Of a DNA stretch of 64,000 bases, positions 20,417 through 32,760 are shown in pieces. Location of the stretch: positions 7,259,001 through 7,323,000 of the forward strand of contig NC_091972.1 of assembly GCF_036711975.1 (NCBI RefSeq), read 5' to 3'. This DNA comes from Onthophagus taurus. Its lineage: Eukaryota > Arthropoda > Insecta > Coleoptera > Scarabaeidae. A program made the position numbers and the translations under genes. Under the pieces are notes generated by a model, which had not been told where the DNA came from, ran no database searches, and worked only from the letters and a program-made list of their open reading frames with translations. The first letter of the stretch is position 1; every line of letters begins with the position of its first letter.

Positions 20417-21275
20417 ATGGCCCAATCATCAATAGGATGTTCACATTATAAGAGACGAGCTATGTTATTGGTGAGTAATCTAACATTATCTAAACATCAA
20501 TAAATGTCGGTGTTTCCCAGATTTCGCGGTAAAATAACCTACAATTATTTTCTTAACTGTTTTTAATTATATGATATTTTTAATATATTAGCTGTAACCT
20601 TTTTAATGCTATCCAGGGTATTAATTACCATAGTTATAACGGATTTCTATTTTATCTTCATTTTTAGACACCATGTTGTAAAAAACAATATTGGTGCCAT
20701 TATTGTCATGATGCACAAGAAAATCACCGTTTAGTTCGGAAAAACGTAATAACAATTGTTTGTTCAAATTGTAATTATCCTCAAGAAGCCCGAAATACAT
20801 GTAGAAAATGTCATGTTATCTTCGCAACGGTATTTCTTTTATATTTAATTTTATTTAAATAATTCGAAAATGTTATTTTTTTTAAGTATTTTTGCCAAAA
20901 ATGTTGCTTATATGACGACACAGCTAAAGGTCAATTTCATTGCGATAAATGCACAATATGCCGTGTGGGGGGTTCCCAGAATTTCTTCCATTGCGACGTT
21001 TGTAACATGTGTTTAAATATAGGTATTCGAGAAACTCACAAGGTAAAAGAATATTTTACAAAGTTTCATAAAAAAAAATATTTTATTTTTAGTGTATTGA
21101 AAACAGTGGAAGAGATGGATGCACGGTTTGTTTAGAAGAAATTCATTCTTCAAGAATGGATTTAACCGTTCCAAAATGTGGCCATTTGATTCACACTAAA
21201 TGTTTTGAATCCTTGAAAAGCGTTAATATTACTCAATGCCCAACTTGTCGTGTTGAACTTAAAAGCATCATGTAA
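20417..21275 (+). CDS. Short RCHY1-type RING E3 ubiquitin ligase (paralogue A)
   Basis: Four GT-AG-bounded exons, 20417-20470, 20668-20829, 20887-21042 and 21093-21275, give 184 residues. A CHY zinc finger spans about residues 8-72 (CSHYKRRAM, TPCCKKQYWCHYCHDAQENH, CSNC, CRKC). A CTCHY finger spans about 73-121 (YFCQKCCLYDD, FHCDKCTICRVGG, FFHCDVCNMC). The RING is about 133-175 (CTVCLEEI, CGHLIHTKCF, CPTC). RCHY1/Pirh2 is a p53-directed and general RING E3 ligase in vertebrates; ligase activity here is inferred. It is shorter than the neighbour at 23881 because it stops seven residues after the last RING cysteine pair, so the C-terminal zinc ribbon is absent. The start ATG at 20417 (ACCATGG context) gives the expected short lead before the CHY finger. 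A polyadenylation-like AATAAA lies near 21308. Confidence 0.9.
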
Positions 21276-23880
21276 AATTAGTATGTAATAAGTACATTTA
21301 ACGTATAAAATAAATAAAAATTTATTTTCGAAAATAATAATATTAATCTTAATCTTCACAAAGAAAAGAATATATAAAAAAACAGTATAGTTCAGTTTAT
21401 TTTAAGTTTCATAAAATTTTATGATATATTTATGGGGAATTAATCAATTTGATTTTTATAATAGTGGAAGCACCTCTTTTATGTATAGTATGAATATAGA
21501 TGAATAGCTGAAATAACTTGGAGTTATCCTAGATAAAACCTTCTTTTGGAATAGCCAACTGCAGAGAGTCTTGAAGTGAGTTGGACTATTTTTGTGGTCA
21601 TACCGAAGTCCCTGTAATAGAAATTGCTATCCATGGAAAATCCATTGTATAATATAAATATTTTGCTAAGATCTCACAGTCAACAATTTTCTGCCAACCA
21701 AACCGCAGTCCAGATGGTGATTGCCGTAAAAACTGCTTTCGCTCTGGTTTATGGCTGCAAAAGAACATATAACTTATTGAGTGCTAGTAAAAGAGCTATT
21801 GCGATCTGTTTCATCAACACCAACGTGACTGACAATGAGGCCACGATCAACACAAACATGGCAACATCAAACCATGTTTACGTTGATTCAATTTTTTGGT
21901 TTCTTCTGTATCTCTTTTATTCCACTCGTTATCAGTGTTAAACTCATAGGTTTATTTGATTTTTTTTGTGTTAAATCCCTTACCCAGAAGTGGCACATAA
22001 CCTGAACACATGTTGAACCCTCATATAAACTGACTGTCTTCATAATTACGAAAAGCCATTTTAATGCAAAAGCGTCAATGAAACATTAATAGACTAAAGG
22101 TGACTAAATTTAATGAAGCAACGTGGCAAAGACGTTTGGAACTGTTTTGAAACATTTGTAAGCAAATGCAAGGCCCAGAAGACATGGGTAAAAATAATAC
22201 GACGAATGGAAGGACATTCGACAAGAGGAGGATATGGTGCAAGGGGCTCCATTAGCACCTAGAACGCTTACAGCAACCAGTGCAGAAGTTCTATCGAGTA
22301 TACTTTCACTGAACTTATTAGTTTACGAATGAAACAAAATGTACAAGATTTAGTATAAGATTTTTGAGTGCGATGATTTATTATGGTGGACACTACATCT
22401 ACGGCAAAGATCATGCTATAGCATTAACCACGGAGGTGAGATATGCTGAACATAAACCTCGGTGTCATATTACATGAGGCGACAACGTTATGGGAGTAGT
22501 AATGTTTGAAAAACAAACATATTTCATTTACATGTTGTCTCTCAGACGGCATCTTCGTGGTTAAGGGTTGAAGATGACGATGGAACCCCGTAGCCTAGTT
22601 TTATGAGAGAAGTGAAGAAGATTAAGGAAAAAGACGTTAAAATGGGATATTTTGGAGAACATGGGTGCACGCAGAATGTAGGTTATGCACGCAGAACGTA
22701 GATTATGGACGCAGAATGTAAATTGCGTTCATAATCCATTACCAAGAATTTGGTAAATTGAGTAAATGCGTACAAATAGGAGATTCTGAAGAAAATGGGT
22801 GCACACAGAATGTAGATTACATTCTTCATTTGTAGATTCATTCCATTACCAAGAACTTTGTAAGGAAATTCATCATTATATAACTCACTCCAAACTAAAC
22901 AACAATAACATAATTTACGGTTTCTTACCTTTCAATTAAACCAGATTTTACCCAATTTTTGAGTGCATTCTCAATTTATATTCAAAATTAAATTGTTAAT
23001 TATATAAGGTCTAATTAACCTTATTAATTTATAAGGTTTGGGTAGCTTAAATTCACACAAGAAAGAAATTTTTCACATTAAAGACAAGAAATAAATGTTT
23101 AATAGATTTATTTTATTTGAAATAGCAAATTTTACTAATAAATTACGTTTAATACGCTAGTAATCTGCCATAATGTGTGAAAATCGGGTTTATTAGGTAA
23201 AAATTTATATAAATAACTTTTTTGATACTTTTAATTAAATTTTAACATAATTTTAATACATTAATAAAGCAAATATATTTTTCATTCATTTTATTGAGTT
23301 GATATCGAATTAATAAGATTTTTTAATCAAGTATTGACAGTTCAAGTAAAATTTAACCTCATATTTATCTGTCAACTGTCAACATTCAATCTTATTTTAG
23401 GTTAGTTTCATTTTTTGTTAAATTCAGCACAATTTTACCACATTTTTTAAATCAAATTTATGTATTATATTCTATTTTCACATTTATACACAACAATAAC
23501 ATAAAAAAGGGAATTTTGAAAGTAACTTTTGAGGACCACTGTTTTTATCCAACTAACGTAATCCAACGAAGTTTAAATTGTACAATCTACTTATCTAAAC
23601 ATTCGAGACGAATAAACTGGGAGTTGTGAAGTTTCGTAATAAACTCTCAGTCCTCCGAGTGTGTAGAAATTGCTATCCCGAGCCCCCTTTTTTTGACAGG
23701 ATGATCATTAGTAACCAACTTCATCTCGTTTAACACGCGCGCACACACATACATATGTAGAAAGATTTTGTGGAAAAGTTGTCTTCGTATTTATTGCAGT
23801 ATTGCAATAGCTGCTGTTCGTCGTAGTGTTCGTACAAAACGTGGACGTTATTTAATAAATTACTAGGATATACAACAACG
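21276..23880. other. Spacer between the two RCHY1-type genes
   Basis: Apart from the direct repeats at 22645-22860, no gene is supported. A 105-codon plus-strand frame at 21624-21941 has no domain I recognise. The 22120-22640 stretch has broken coding-like runs that could be retroelement debris but show no motif. The last 120 bases before 23881 should be the 5' UTR and promoter of the full-length RCHY1 gene. Confidence 0.4.
22645..22860 (+). repeat. Short tandem and direct repeats around a GCACGCAGAATGTA unit
   Basis: Three 20 bp units ending GCAGAATGTA, GCAGAACGTA and GCAGAATGTA run head to tail across about 22664-22720. A larger diverged copy follows: ATGGGTGCACACAGAATGTA at about 22797, then CATTCCATTACCAAGAACTT, mirroring ATCCATTACCAAGAATTTGG at about 22734. 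The order suggests a duplicated block of about 130 bp with internal expansion. No coding role is seen. Confidence 0.6.
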
Positions 23881-26800
23881 ATGGCAGCTACACCAAGCGC
23901 TGAGGGGCCCCCTGAAGGAACCGTTAAGACAATTGGTTGTGCCCACTATAAAAGAAAATCGAAATTCGTGGTAAAGTATTGTCCTAATTATAATTTTTTT
24001 ATTCAAAAATGTTTTACTTATGGTGGTAATATTTTTAGAATTCTTTGTGTATTTGTTGTTGTTTTTGAAGATGATTTTTACATTTCGTTCTTTTTTACTT
24101 TTCTTTGTAGACGCCCTGTTGCAATAAAGTGTACACCTGTAGGTTTTGTCACGATGAAAAAGAAGATCACACGATGAATAGGAAAGAAGTCACCCAACTT
24201 ATATGCACACTTTGTGAAACTCGACAACCTGTACAAGCTGAATGCCAAAATTGTGGTATACGATTTGGGAAGGTAAGAGACTTTGATCATTCCGATGATC
24301 ATTTTTCAAAAAAGGTTAAACGATTATTTGACCTTTAATTGACTTAAGTGATTTGCTTATGTACCAGATAATTTTTCTTTCTTTCTTATTTACTTTATTT
24401 AACCACATGATTCTCATATAAAAGATATATTTAAATTAATTCATTTCATAAAAAAAATTCTAACCTCAATCACTTAATGTTTTTTACTTTTATTAATTTT
24501 AATATTTTTTGTAGTATACATGTCTTGAATGTAATTTATTTGATGATGAAGACAAGAATCAATATCACTGTTCAGGTTGTGGTATATGTCGAGTAGGAGG
24601 TTCGGACCGTTTCTTCCATTGCGAAACATGTAATATGTGTCTTCCCATTCAACTCCAAAACGGCCACAAGGTAAATAATAACAAATATTGCGATTAACTT
24701 AAATGTAAATTTTAATTACAAGCTATAATAAAATTGGTATGTTTGTATTTTGGGGAATGGTACACTCGCAATTGCGTTTTGTCGCCATCGTCATCGTCAA
24801 CAGACCGAATGTGGGCTATTTAACGCGTTATCTTTATGGTTGGGCAAATAAAATTATTATTATTGCACCTATTGAAGCCGGTTCTAACCTATATTTGGCA
24901 CAGGTTTATTGTCATTATTGCTATTGATCAACTATATTCAGACTTTGATTATCTTATTCTGGAATGTCTAATAATGTAGAAAAAAATATGTTATGTAATT
25001 TAATGTTGTGGGTTGGGTCTGGACATAAAAGGACTTTTTTTTATAATAAATTCTTTTCTTAATTTTTTTTGTAACATATTTTCTTTTTTTTTTCTTAGTG
25101 TGTGGAAAATGTATCACGTGCCAATTGTCCAGTATGTTTAGAAGATATCCACACGTCGCGGATACCGTGCCATATACCAGCCTGTGGTCATCTTTTACAT
25201 AGAACATGTTTTGAACAATTATTAAAAGCGGGACATTACGCTTGCCCAATTTGTCAAACTTCTGTAATGGACATGACGGAATTGTGGAAATTTCTTGATG
25301 ATGAAGTAGCCCACACTCCTATGCCACAAGAATATAGAAATTATATGGCGGCTATTTTATGTAAAGACTGTCACACGGTAAAAAATATTTGTATTTATTA
25401 ACCCTTCGGCGAGCGCGTCTCATAGAAAGTGATAAAATAAAAAATTTTTGATATCTAAACATCAACTAATCATTTGAATTGCTAATTGCAGAAAGGATGT
25501 ATTCTTATGTCAATAAAACTTAGGTTTGAGAAGAACTGGAAATTGCAAATTTTCTTCTGGCTAGTAAAAACATCAACTAGTATCAGTTTTTTTTGACATA
25601 GATCATAAAAATAAATTTGTGTAATTAATTTTTAGTAAGATTTAATGATCGAAATCTTATACTCTTTCTGCACTCAACTCCAAAGTTAATAAAAAAGAGG
25701 GATATTTTCCAAGAAACAGTTTATTCAACTAAATACAAGAACAAAAACTAAACTTACAATGATAAATACCAACTCAAAGCTACATTTCTGAAACTGCAGT
25801 CTTTCTATGCAGTTTGGGCAATAATATCCTTTTCATCTATTACATGAATCATGACTTTCTGTTTTGAAGTAGAGTTTGCTATTATCTCTACATATTGTTG
25901 AGTATAAACACGATCATACTTTTTTAATTTTCGCTTAATGTGGGAAAAATCTCTATCACAAGGTAGAAATGAGTGTTCTTTAATAGGAAAGTATTGTTCT
26001 ATTTTGTCATATCTACGTGTATCTGTTAAATAAAGACTCATTCGAATAAGAGTGTTATTTTTGTTCTGTCCAGGACAGTTGTCACTCAACAAGTGTAACT
26101 CTTTGGCATTATCAGGTATATAATTTCCAATATATTCATACAGAAAATCATTGGGCCTCTTTTTGGCGTTACCCTCATGATATATAAAATACACAACTGT
26201 CGTCATGTTATGAATACAGAACAAACTGACGGTTAATTGTCTTAAATAAAAGAGATCCTGTATAGGAATTTTTGGAGTTGCAAATTTTGCATGAAGTCGA
26301 AAGTTAATGCTACAACATTATTATTTTCTTTTGATAGTGCTGTTAATTCGTGTAAAGTTGTATAACATTTTTTGCTACCTCTTTTATGGATAATCATTTC
26401 TGCCACTGCAGCTTGTTTAACATTTTCGCTTACCCTTTATTTTTATTGAAAAGTTTTTGCACGCATCATGTATCTACTTCCTGCCTACCAAATTTAAGAT
26501 CAAAATCTTCTCTGAATAGTTTATTATAATATTCGTATTTCATTTTACTATTTGGAATTTTTTGTTGAATCATTGAATAGATAGTTTTCACTGTTAATTC
26601 TGAATTAGGGTAGTGATATTCCTTTGGCGAGTAATGGGACGTTTTTACAGGAAATGTAGAAATATGTTTGTGAATTCGTATTTTATCTACAGAACTGATC
26701 GCATTAGCAGTAGTCTGTTTCCCTGTTTTATCTTTAGGTGTCATGCAAAGAAGATAATATTTAAATGTCGAATTACGCAATTCTTCTGTCTTGCTGTTTG

Positions 26801-29662
26801 TATTTTTTCGTGGACGACGTTGAGCTCATCTTTAGTCGCTAAATTATAGAACCTCGTAAAAATTTAGTAAAGTTTACAATGACAAGGAGTTCCAACACAT
26901 TTAGCAGCAACAACAGAACTCTTGTAATTAACATCCTCTTTGCCCTTAACACTAGAATAAAAATTGCACCTAACCTTAAACTATCTTTTACGTGCGAGAA
27001 ATGAACTTACGGCTATTTTTTATGATGGTTCTTTTGTAATCATCAGAATTGATGACACCTCTTTTACGTTTAGTCCCAGTTAATTTCTCCATAATTTCAA
27101 AAATACACACTTTTAACTGACTTACAACATGCAAGAATCACGAAAACTGTACACTACACGATTCACGTTCTCCAAAATGCATGCAGTTGGCTGCAGAAGA
27201 GATACAATTGATTTCTACCCTTTCTGCGCTCAATGGTGAATAATTGAGGTGTTTTGAGACAAATGATATGTAATATACGTTTTCAAGAAAATCTCAAAAT
27301 GATCGAAATACTGACTTGTATCCTTTCTGCACTCATCGATTCAGTTATTTTTAACAAGAACATCTGTTAAAACAAAAACGAGAATGCAATAATAGAAAAA
27401 TCTGTCTTCTTCCATTTGATAATGGACACAATAATTATTGCCAGGAACAATGGCAAAATAAGTGAAAAATTAAACATTTATTAATAACAAAATATTAAAC
27501 TTCTCTTCAGACGTCTTCTTCCATTTGGCAACAAGTATCTCAAATGGCAGTCTTTTTTGAGTGATTTTTGTAAACAAATTGATAACATGTACTATAACTG
27601 TAGTTTTTTATGAGCATTACAAAGTTTGCACCTGCCACTTCGATTTTAGTTTACTGCTAAGGGTACCTCTGGTATCTCTCGATATTGGAAAAGAAATTCT
27701 ACCAAATCTTTTTGTCTAAATTTTGGCTCGTGCTCTTATATGTTCTTCCATAAGAGCCAACCCTAGTTCATTTAAAAATTTTCGTCTTTGGAGTTTCTCA
27801 AGTGGTTTTGTATTATTGAATATAATTTCAGAATTTATACCTGCAATATCTAGGATTTGAAAAATAATTGCAAGAGGCCATCTTCTGGTAACTCTTTGAG
27901 TAGTATAAAACGCACACTTCTAATCAACAGTATTTACACCATTTTTTGTGCTATTGTAAGATAGGATTATTTCTGGTTTGTTTGTTTTTTTGTCAACTTC
28001 ACCTGTGTCGTTCACTGTAGGAAGTAAAATTACAGCTTTATTTGTTTTGGGTACATAGAAAACGATGGTGCAACAACAGTACGCGATTTTTTTTTGAAAA
28101 ACTTAAGAGGAATTTCTTTTTTGTTTTTCTTTATCGTACCAATCAACGAGATTTTCCAGAAGATAAACAGCTAAAGGATAGCTAGTATTGTAATTATCGG
28201 TTGTTATATTTCGATTAGAATTTCTTATCGATTTCACCAACCTCTGGACTATGTCGAACGGTTTGTATTCCACAATATATCTCGAATATCCAAGTATAGA
28301 AGGTCTTGCTATCACACAGATTGCTTACTTGGCTGGTTTCTGTGGCATATATTGTACAAATCCGCATCTACCTCGAAATGGATGTACCATCTCATCTATT
28401 GTAACAAATTCTCCCAAACTGCAACTATTCATGCAATTCTTCACAAAACCTTCCTGATCCTTTCTAATTCTTACATCGTCAAAACGTAAAACGCGAAGTA
28501 GAAACAAAAATCTCTTATAACTAAATGCAGTCCTCAGTCTTATCATTCCAGTGCCATCTTTGTTCCATAATCCATGGACATTTACATGATTTCCTTTCTT
28601 TATCACAATAATTAACACTGCTCCTAACAATATTTCAATTTCTATCCCTTTGGTAGATAATTTCTGATCTTCTATTCTCAATATATTTGTGTGAGATACA
28701 ATATTGTCAATCATGTTCGGATTCACTATTGTGATCGCCTTCTTGAATATTTCCATTCTCGCCTTCACTTACATCATCAAAGTCGACAATATCTTCTTCT
28801 ACATCTGTTAAATTATCACAAACTGCAAATCAGCAACACACTTTGATGCTTCACATCAAACTGACTAAGTAGAGCCCAAAAACGTGTGATTACTACATTA
28901 ATTATTGCCTAAGATACCCAATAAAACATAGTGCCCAGTGAGTTTCGGCTAACCATATTTATAATACCACATCAAAACGGAAAAAGCGGCACAAAGTGCT
29001 GCTGTGCGCTCGCCAGAGGGTTAAGAAAAAAATGTGGGGTTTTATGTTATTAATCCTTGTCAGGCGGACATTATTATATTCCAATTATAAGCAAAACTAG
29101 TGGAGTAAACAGGTCTTTCTTTAGCATACTTACTGCACCAATCAGTGGAATATGCCAGAAGTTAGTAAGTCTACCACTGTTTCACCAATATTAACCTGTT
29201 GAGGACTATCTAGTGGTTTCCATATTTAGCCATATAATAAGCTTAGTATGACCTCTATATGGAAATAACTGTTGAAAATAACTTATTTAATTTTAAATAT
29301 ACGTTTACGAAGTAAGATTGTGCCGTCAGACAAGGGTTGGGTTGGGAAATAATTCTTTTATTTCTGAAATTAAATATTTTTTTTTAGGAAAGTACTGTAA
29401 AATTTCATGTTGTTGGTTTAAAATGTGGTAATTGCGGTTCATACAATACATGTCGTATGAAAGGACCACCGTGTTTGATCAGTACGTAAGTTATATGGAT
29501 TAAATTTACTAGGTATTTGTTGATATGTATTTTTTTTGTTATTTAGATCAAACGCAAGCAGGGTCGAGTAACGGTAGACGTCCACCTAGAAACGACGATT
29601 CAGAACAAAGCAGCTTGATCCAACCTGAGCAACAGGGAGGATCTACGGAACAAAATCTGTGA
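23881..29662 (+). CDS. RCHY1: RCHY1 (Pirh2) RING finger and CHY zinc finger E3 ubiquitin ligase, full length
   Basis: Six exons, 23881-23970, 24111-24272, 24515-24670, 25099-25377, 29388-29481 and 29547-29662, join to 298 residues. The CHY finger is about residues 20-84 ([30 protein letters not shown]), the CTCHY finger about 85-135 ([23 protein letters not shown]) and the RING residues 146-188 ([22 protein letters not shown]). A C-terminal zinc ribbon follows ([21 protein letters not shown]), then a polar Gln/Ser-rich tail. Vertebrate RCHY1 is 261 residues. The protein ubiquitinates targets such as p53 in vertebrates; targets here are unknown. Exons 2 and 3 are 162 and 156 nt, exactly the lengths in paralogue A, so the two genes share an origin by tandem duplication. 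Intron 4 is expanded to 4 kb by a piggyBac insertion. The donor after exon 5 is GTACGTAAG at 29482. Confidence 0.93.
25805..27095 (-). pseudogene. DUF7869-like putative transposase remnant nested in piggyBac element
   Basis: Minus-strand frames read, from the right: [19 protein letters not shown] (about 27090); [19 protein letters not shown] and [18 protein letters not shown] (26780-26466); then [15 protein letters not shown] and [20 protein letters not shown] (26224-25805). The DNCxGQNKN and FLPCDRxF motifs are typical of an insect-rich family of RNase-H-like putative transposases (I associate it with DUF7869). The frame is broken in at least two places. Near-identical direct motifs (GATCGAAAT...CTTTCTGCACTCA) occur on both sides, at 25646-25677 and 27301-27335. 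Confidence 0.65.
27560..28768 (-). pseudogene. piggyBac transposase remnant
   Basis: The minus-strand frame at 28768-28325 holds [33 protein letters not shown] and the first catalytic block [18 protein letters not shown]. The frame at 28315-28103 continues with [20 protein letters not shown], containing the second catalytic Asp. Further left, in broken frames, are NGVNTVD (third Asp block), [18 protein letters not shown] and [10 protein letters not shown]. Order and wording match the uninterrupted piggyBac transposase at 32761-34536, but the two are clearly diverged and not recent copies. Frameshifts and stops make this one inactive. Confidence 0.85.
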
Positions 29663-31323
29663 TTGATGTGCAACAAATTTATTATACATTTTTTTTTCTT
29701 TTGCTTTGAACAAGTAGTATTGATCCCAACATGGAAATTAAAGTGAGAATACTCCGATACAACTGAAAAGAAAAATGATAAACTAACAAAAAGAAACAAA
29801 TTTTTAATTGGTTTATTTTTATTATTTTTTAATTTTGACAAAAGTTTTTAATCTGTGTGTGTCATTTATTACTTTTTTCGTTCTAAGTATTTTTACACTC
29901 AGGTCATAATCTTTATTTTGTTTATTGTAAATCTTTTTTTGTAAACCCAAAAAGAGATGTTGATGATTTGTGCCGAATATTAATAACTTATGCGCATTCC
30001 GTTTTTGTATTTTGTGTCGTTTTTGATTAAAACGTTATAGCAAAAAGAACGAGGCACTACTCATCAGTTAAAAAGAACGTTTTAAATTATTTTATTATTA
30101 TTTTTTTTTGTAATTTGTTTTTGGCAATCTTATTATTTTGTTTTTTTATTTAGTAGCTTTAACGTTGGACTACAAATCATAATATATGATAAAAAAGAGA
30201 TCGAAAGCCGAAGTTGCAATTTTTAGTCAATTTTTTTCCGCATGTATATTTTAAAGAAATCGCGAATCTTAGTTGAATTTTTACGATTGTGATAATTTAG
30301 GAATTATATCTTCTCGCGCCGTTTAACCGGTTCGCCAAACGGAAACACTAAAAGCGACGAGAACTAAACAACAAACAAAAAAGACGATCCATTTGCTAAA
30401 CTATATTATTAAAACTGTAAAGCAATTCTAGAAACTGTACATATTTTACATTATATGAATGCTCTTGAAAGATCTTTTAGATTTTGTTAAAAAAAAATAT
30501 ATTTGTTTTTCAACGGCGTTTTCTTTTCTTAATATTTAATGTTATCACAGAAAGTTATTTTAACTTACCTTTTAATTAACTAATTTTTAAAATGAATTCG
30601 AAAAATTGGTTAGAATGTTTAAAAAGCAACAATTTAAAAATATTTAGGTTTCCATATTTTGAAAATTGTAAAAATGAGAGTAAAAATAAAAGAAAATAGA
30701 AACGCCGAAAATTACTTTGTATTAATTATTCATTAGTTAATTTTGAGCTAAAATTTGGAGTAATTGGAATATAAACAAATCAGGTTAAAAAGTCTATAAA
30801 GAGCGAAAATATAACTCATGTGAACTTTTTTTTAGATACATGGTATTCAAAATTGGTCAGATTGATTTAGATTAATAAGCAAGCGAAATAACAGATTTAT
30901 CATTGAAATGAAGTGGAAAGTCTGATATAGATATATGGGAGAAGGTCCATCATAGACGAGACATGGAAAACATCGCAATATAGATATCACAAAGTGGGTT
31001 ACCATCATTAAAATGTTATTATTTTTTATTCAACGTAGTATGTTGGTATCTATATACTTTTTATTCGATAACATTCAGATACAATTACATTCCAGAAGTT
31101 TTAAAAGTTGCTTTAGATTCCTTTCCATTTTACTAATATAAATTTCATATTCATCAAAGCAACACCAGTTGTTGTAAAGAAGGAAAATGAATTAAAAATA
31201 TTTTATTTAATTTATAAATGTACAAAAACATTTATTACTATAATAAATATAATAAAATTTATTGAATAATCAAAGTAAAAATCACCAAAATACTTATTAA
31301 TTATCTTATACTTATTATATTTA
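29663..31323. other. RCHY1 3' UTR and AT-rich intergenic DNA
   Basis: The first several hundred bases are probably 3' UTR of RCHY1. No open frame or repeat structure stands out. 31200-31300 contains AATAAA on the minus strand suited to the small minus-strand exon that follows. Confidence 0.4.
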
Positions 31324-31471
31324 CTATTCTTTTAATCCATCAATGTATTCAATCATCTTCGTCATTATTTCCTTATTAAAAGGACATCTTGGATAAATTG
31401 ATTTGCAATGTTTCCATGTTGATGATTGTATTGGTTTGTCGATAAAATAATGTTGAAGTTTTGGAAAAATT
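31324..31471 (-). CDS. Isolated 3'-terminal coding exon, unknown protein (49 visible residues)
   Basis: On the minus strand a splice acceptor AATTTTTAG ends at 31472. It is followed by an open frame IFPKLQHYFIDKPIQSSTWK, then HCKSIYPRCPFNKEIMTKMI and EYIDGLKE, stop TAG at 31324-31326. The composition looks like a folded protein rather than random AT-rich translation, and a minus-strand AATAAA lies about 80 bases downstream. I do not recognise the family and found no upstream exon between 31500 and 32700, so it may be a leftover exon of a lost gene, an unrecognised gene, or chance. Confidence 0.35.
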
Positions 31472-32760
31472 CTAAAAATTGAAATCAACTATTATTACAA
31501 CACTCATATAAGTTTTAATGCTTCATGGTCAATTTTATAGATATGCAGATAAAACTAGAGGCTTTGAACACAATTTTGACTTGACTGGACTTTTATTTCT
31601 GTGCGATGATTTTATATTAAACTTGGTACCTTTATGACATATCCACTTTTTGAAAAAACTTAACTTCCCTGATAATTTTCCATGGCATTGAATAATAAAT
31701 AATTTATTTCAGAAGTCATTTTGATTAACTCTGTACTCTAATGTAAATTGTTGCAAAAATACAACTTAAATGCACTAACAAACGCTGAATGATAATGGTA
31801 CATTTGTTTGTGTGTTAATTTTTCAAGCATTGTCCTGCAAAAACTGCGAACCAATTAAAAGATCTGGTAGAAATGTTACTCCTAAGAATTGATTTACAAG
31901 TATAGAGCTGTTGGTGAGCTTTATCTAGCAAACTATTTCTTATTACGATTACTAGATATAGTTTTTAAAAGTAGAAAGAGGTTGCCAGAAAATTTCGAGC
32001 TGTAAAATGCAGTTTGCTTAGGTTTTGTGAAAACACCATTTCAGCATCCTATGTGTATACCAAAAAAATGATACTATTGATGTAAATACTGGCAAGATAA
32101 ACATAGACACGGGCATTAATGTATCATTTATCATATAACCCTATTACAACTAGAATTAGAAAAGAGTTTCTACAAAATCTGATATAAAATTAACTGATGG
32201 TCATCTTCATTAACGTACTCAGCGTCGATGTTTGTTCAAGCAATTATCATCTAGAATAAAAGAAATTGTAGGACAGAATATCCACTGAATAAGGTTAAAC
32301 ACGAATTTAACTTCAAATTAACGACATCTTTTGCCTGGCGGCCGTTTTTACTGAGAATTGCGGACTCACAGTCTACCGCGCGTACTGAAAGGTTAAAAGT
32401 AGCACAAATTTAAAGGTCGCAAAAATGATCGTAGATTATACTACCTTCGGATCACAGATTAGTTTCAAACCTACCTTCATTATATCAAAACAAACGACTC
32501 AAGTTAATTAGATTTATAATTTTGATCATGTTAATCTGATGTATTTTCTACCGCTAGATGTCATACACAACAAAATTGCCCTTAATAACTTGACAACGCT
32601 GTGAAAGCTTCATGTGTATTCCACAATATTAGTCGATCGGGATATATTTATAATACGGTTGTTGCTATATAAGTTGTTTAAAGATCCACGTTACAGTGTA
32701 ATGTGTGAAAGTGTCGTTTAAGTGAAAAAAAGTGTTTTTGTGTTAAATAATAGAAAAATT
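31472..32760. other. Intergenic DNA leading to the piggyBac transposase
   Basis: No gene called. TTAA at 32319 is followed by CGACATCTTTTGCCTGGCGG, faintly like a piggyBac end, but no matching inverted partner was found on the right. The 32640-32760 part (ATATATTTATAATACGG, then ATATAAGTTG) is a plausible promoter and leader for the transposase. Confidence 0.35.

Larger units (their letters stand above)
25402..29020 (-). mobile_element. Degraded piggyBac element with TTAA target duplication, in RCHY1 intron 4
   Basis: TTAA at 25398-25401 is followed by CCCTTCGGCGAGCGCG. At the other end CGCTCGCCAGAGGG is followed by TTAA at 29021-29024. The ends are inverted, matching at all but a couple of positions, and the exact TTAA duplication is the piggyBac signature, so both boundaries are fixed: 3,619 bp. 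Minus-strand piggyBac transposase remnants occupy 27560-28768. The leftward part, 25680-27300, holds a different transposase-like frame and is likely a second element that landed inside. Confidence 0.85.

Noticed and set aside
21162-21359. 65-codon minus-strand frame
   Set aside because: Antisense to the RING exon of the short RCHY1-type gene.
24739-24927. 62-codon frame in RCHY1 intron 3
   Set aside because: No motif and no splice context; the exons on each side join cleanly without it.
32319-32345. TTAA followed by GCCTGGCGG as left end of the piggyBac element
   Set aside because: No inverted match on the right side of the transposase within 1 kb.
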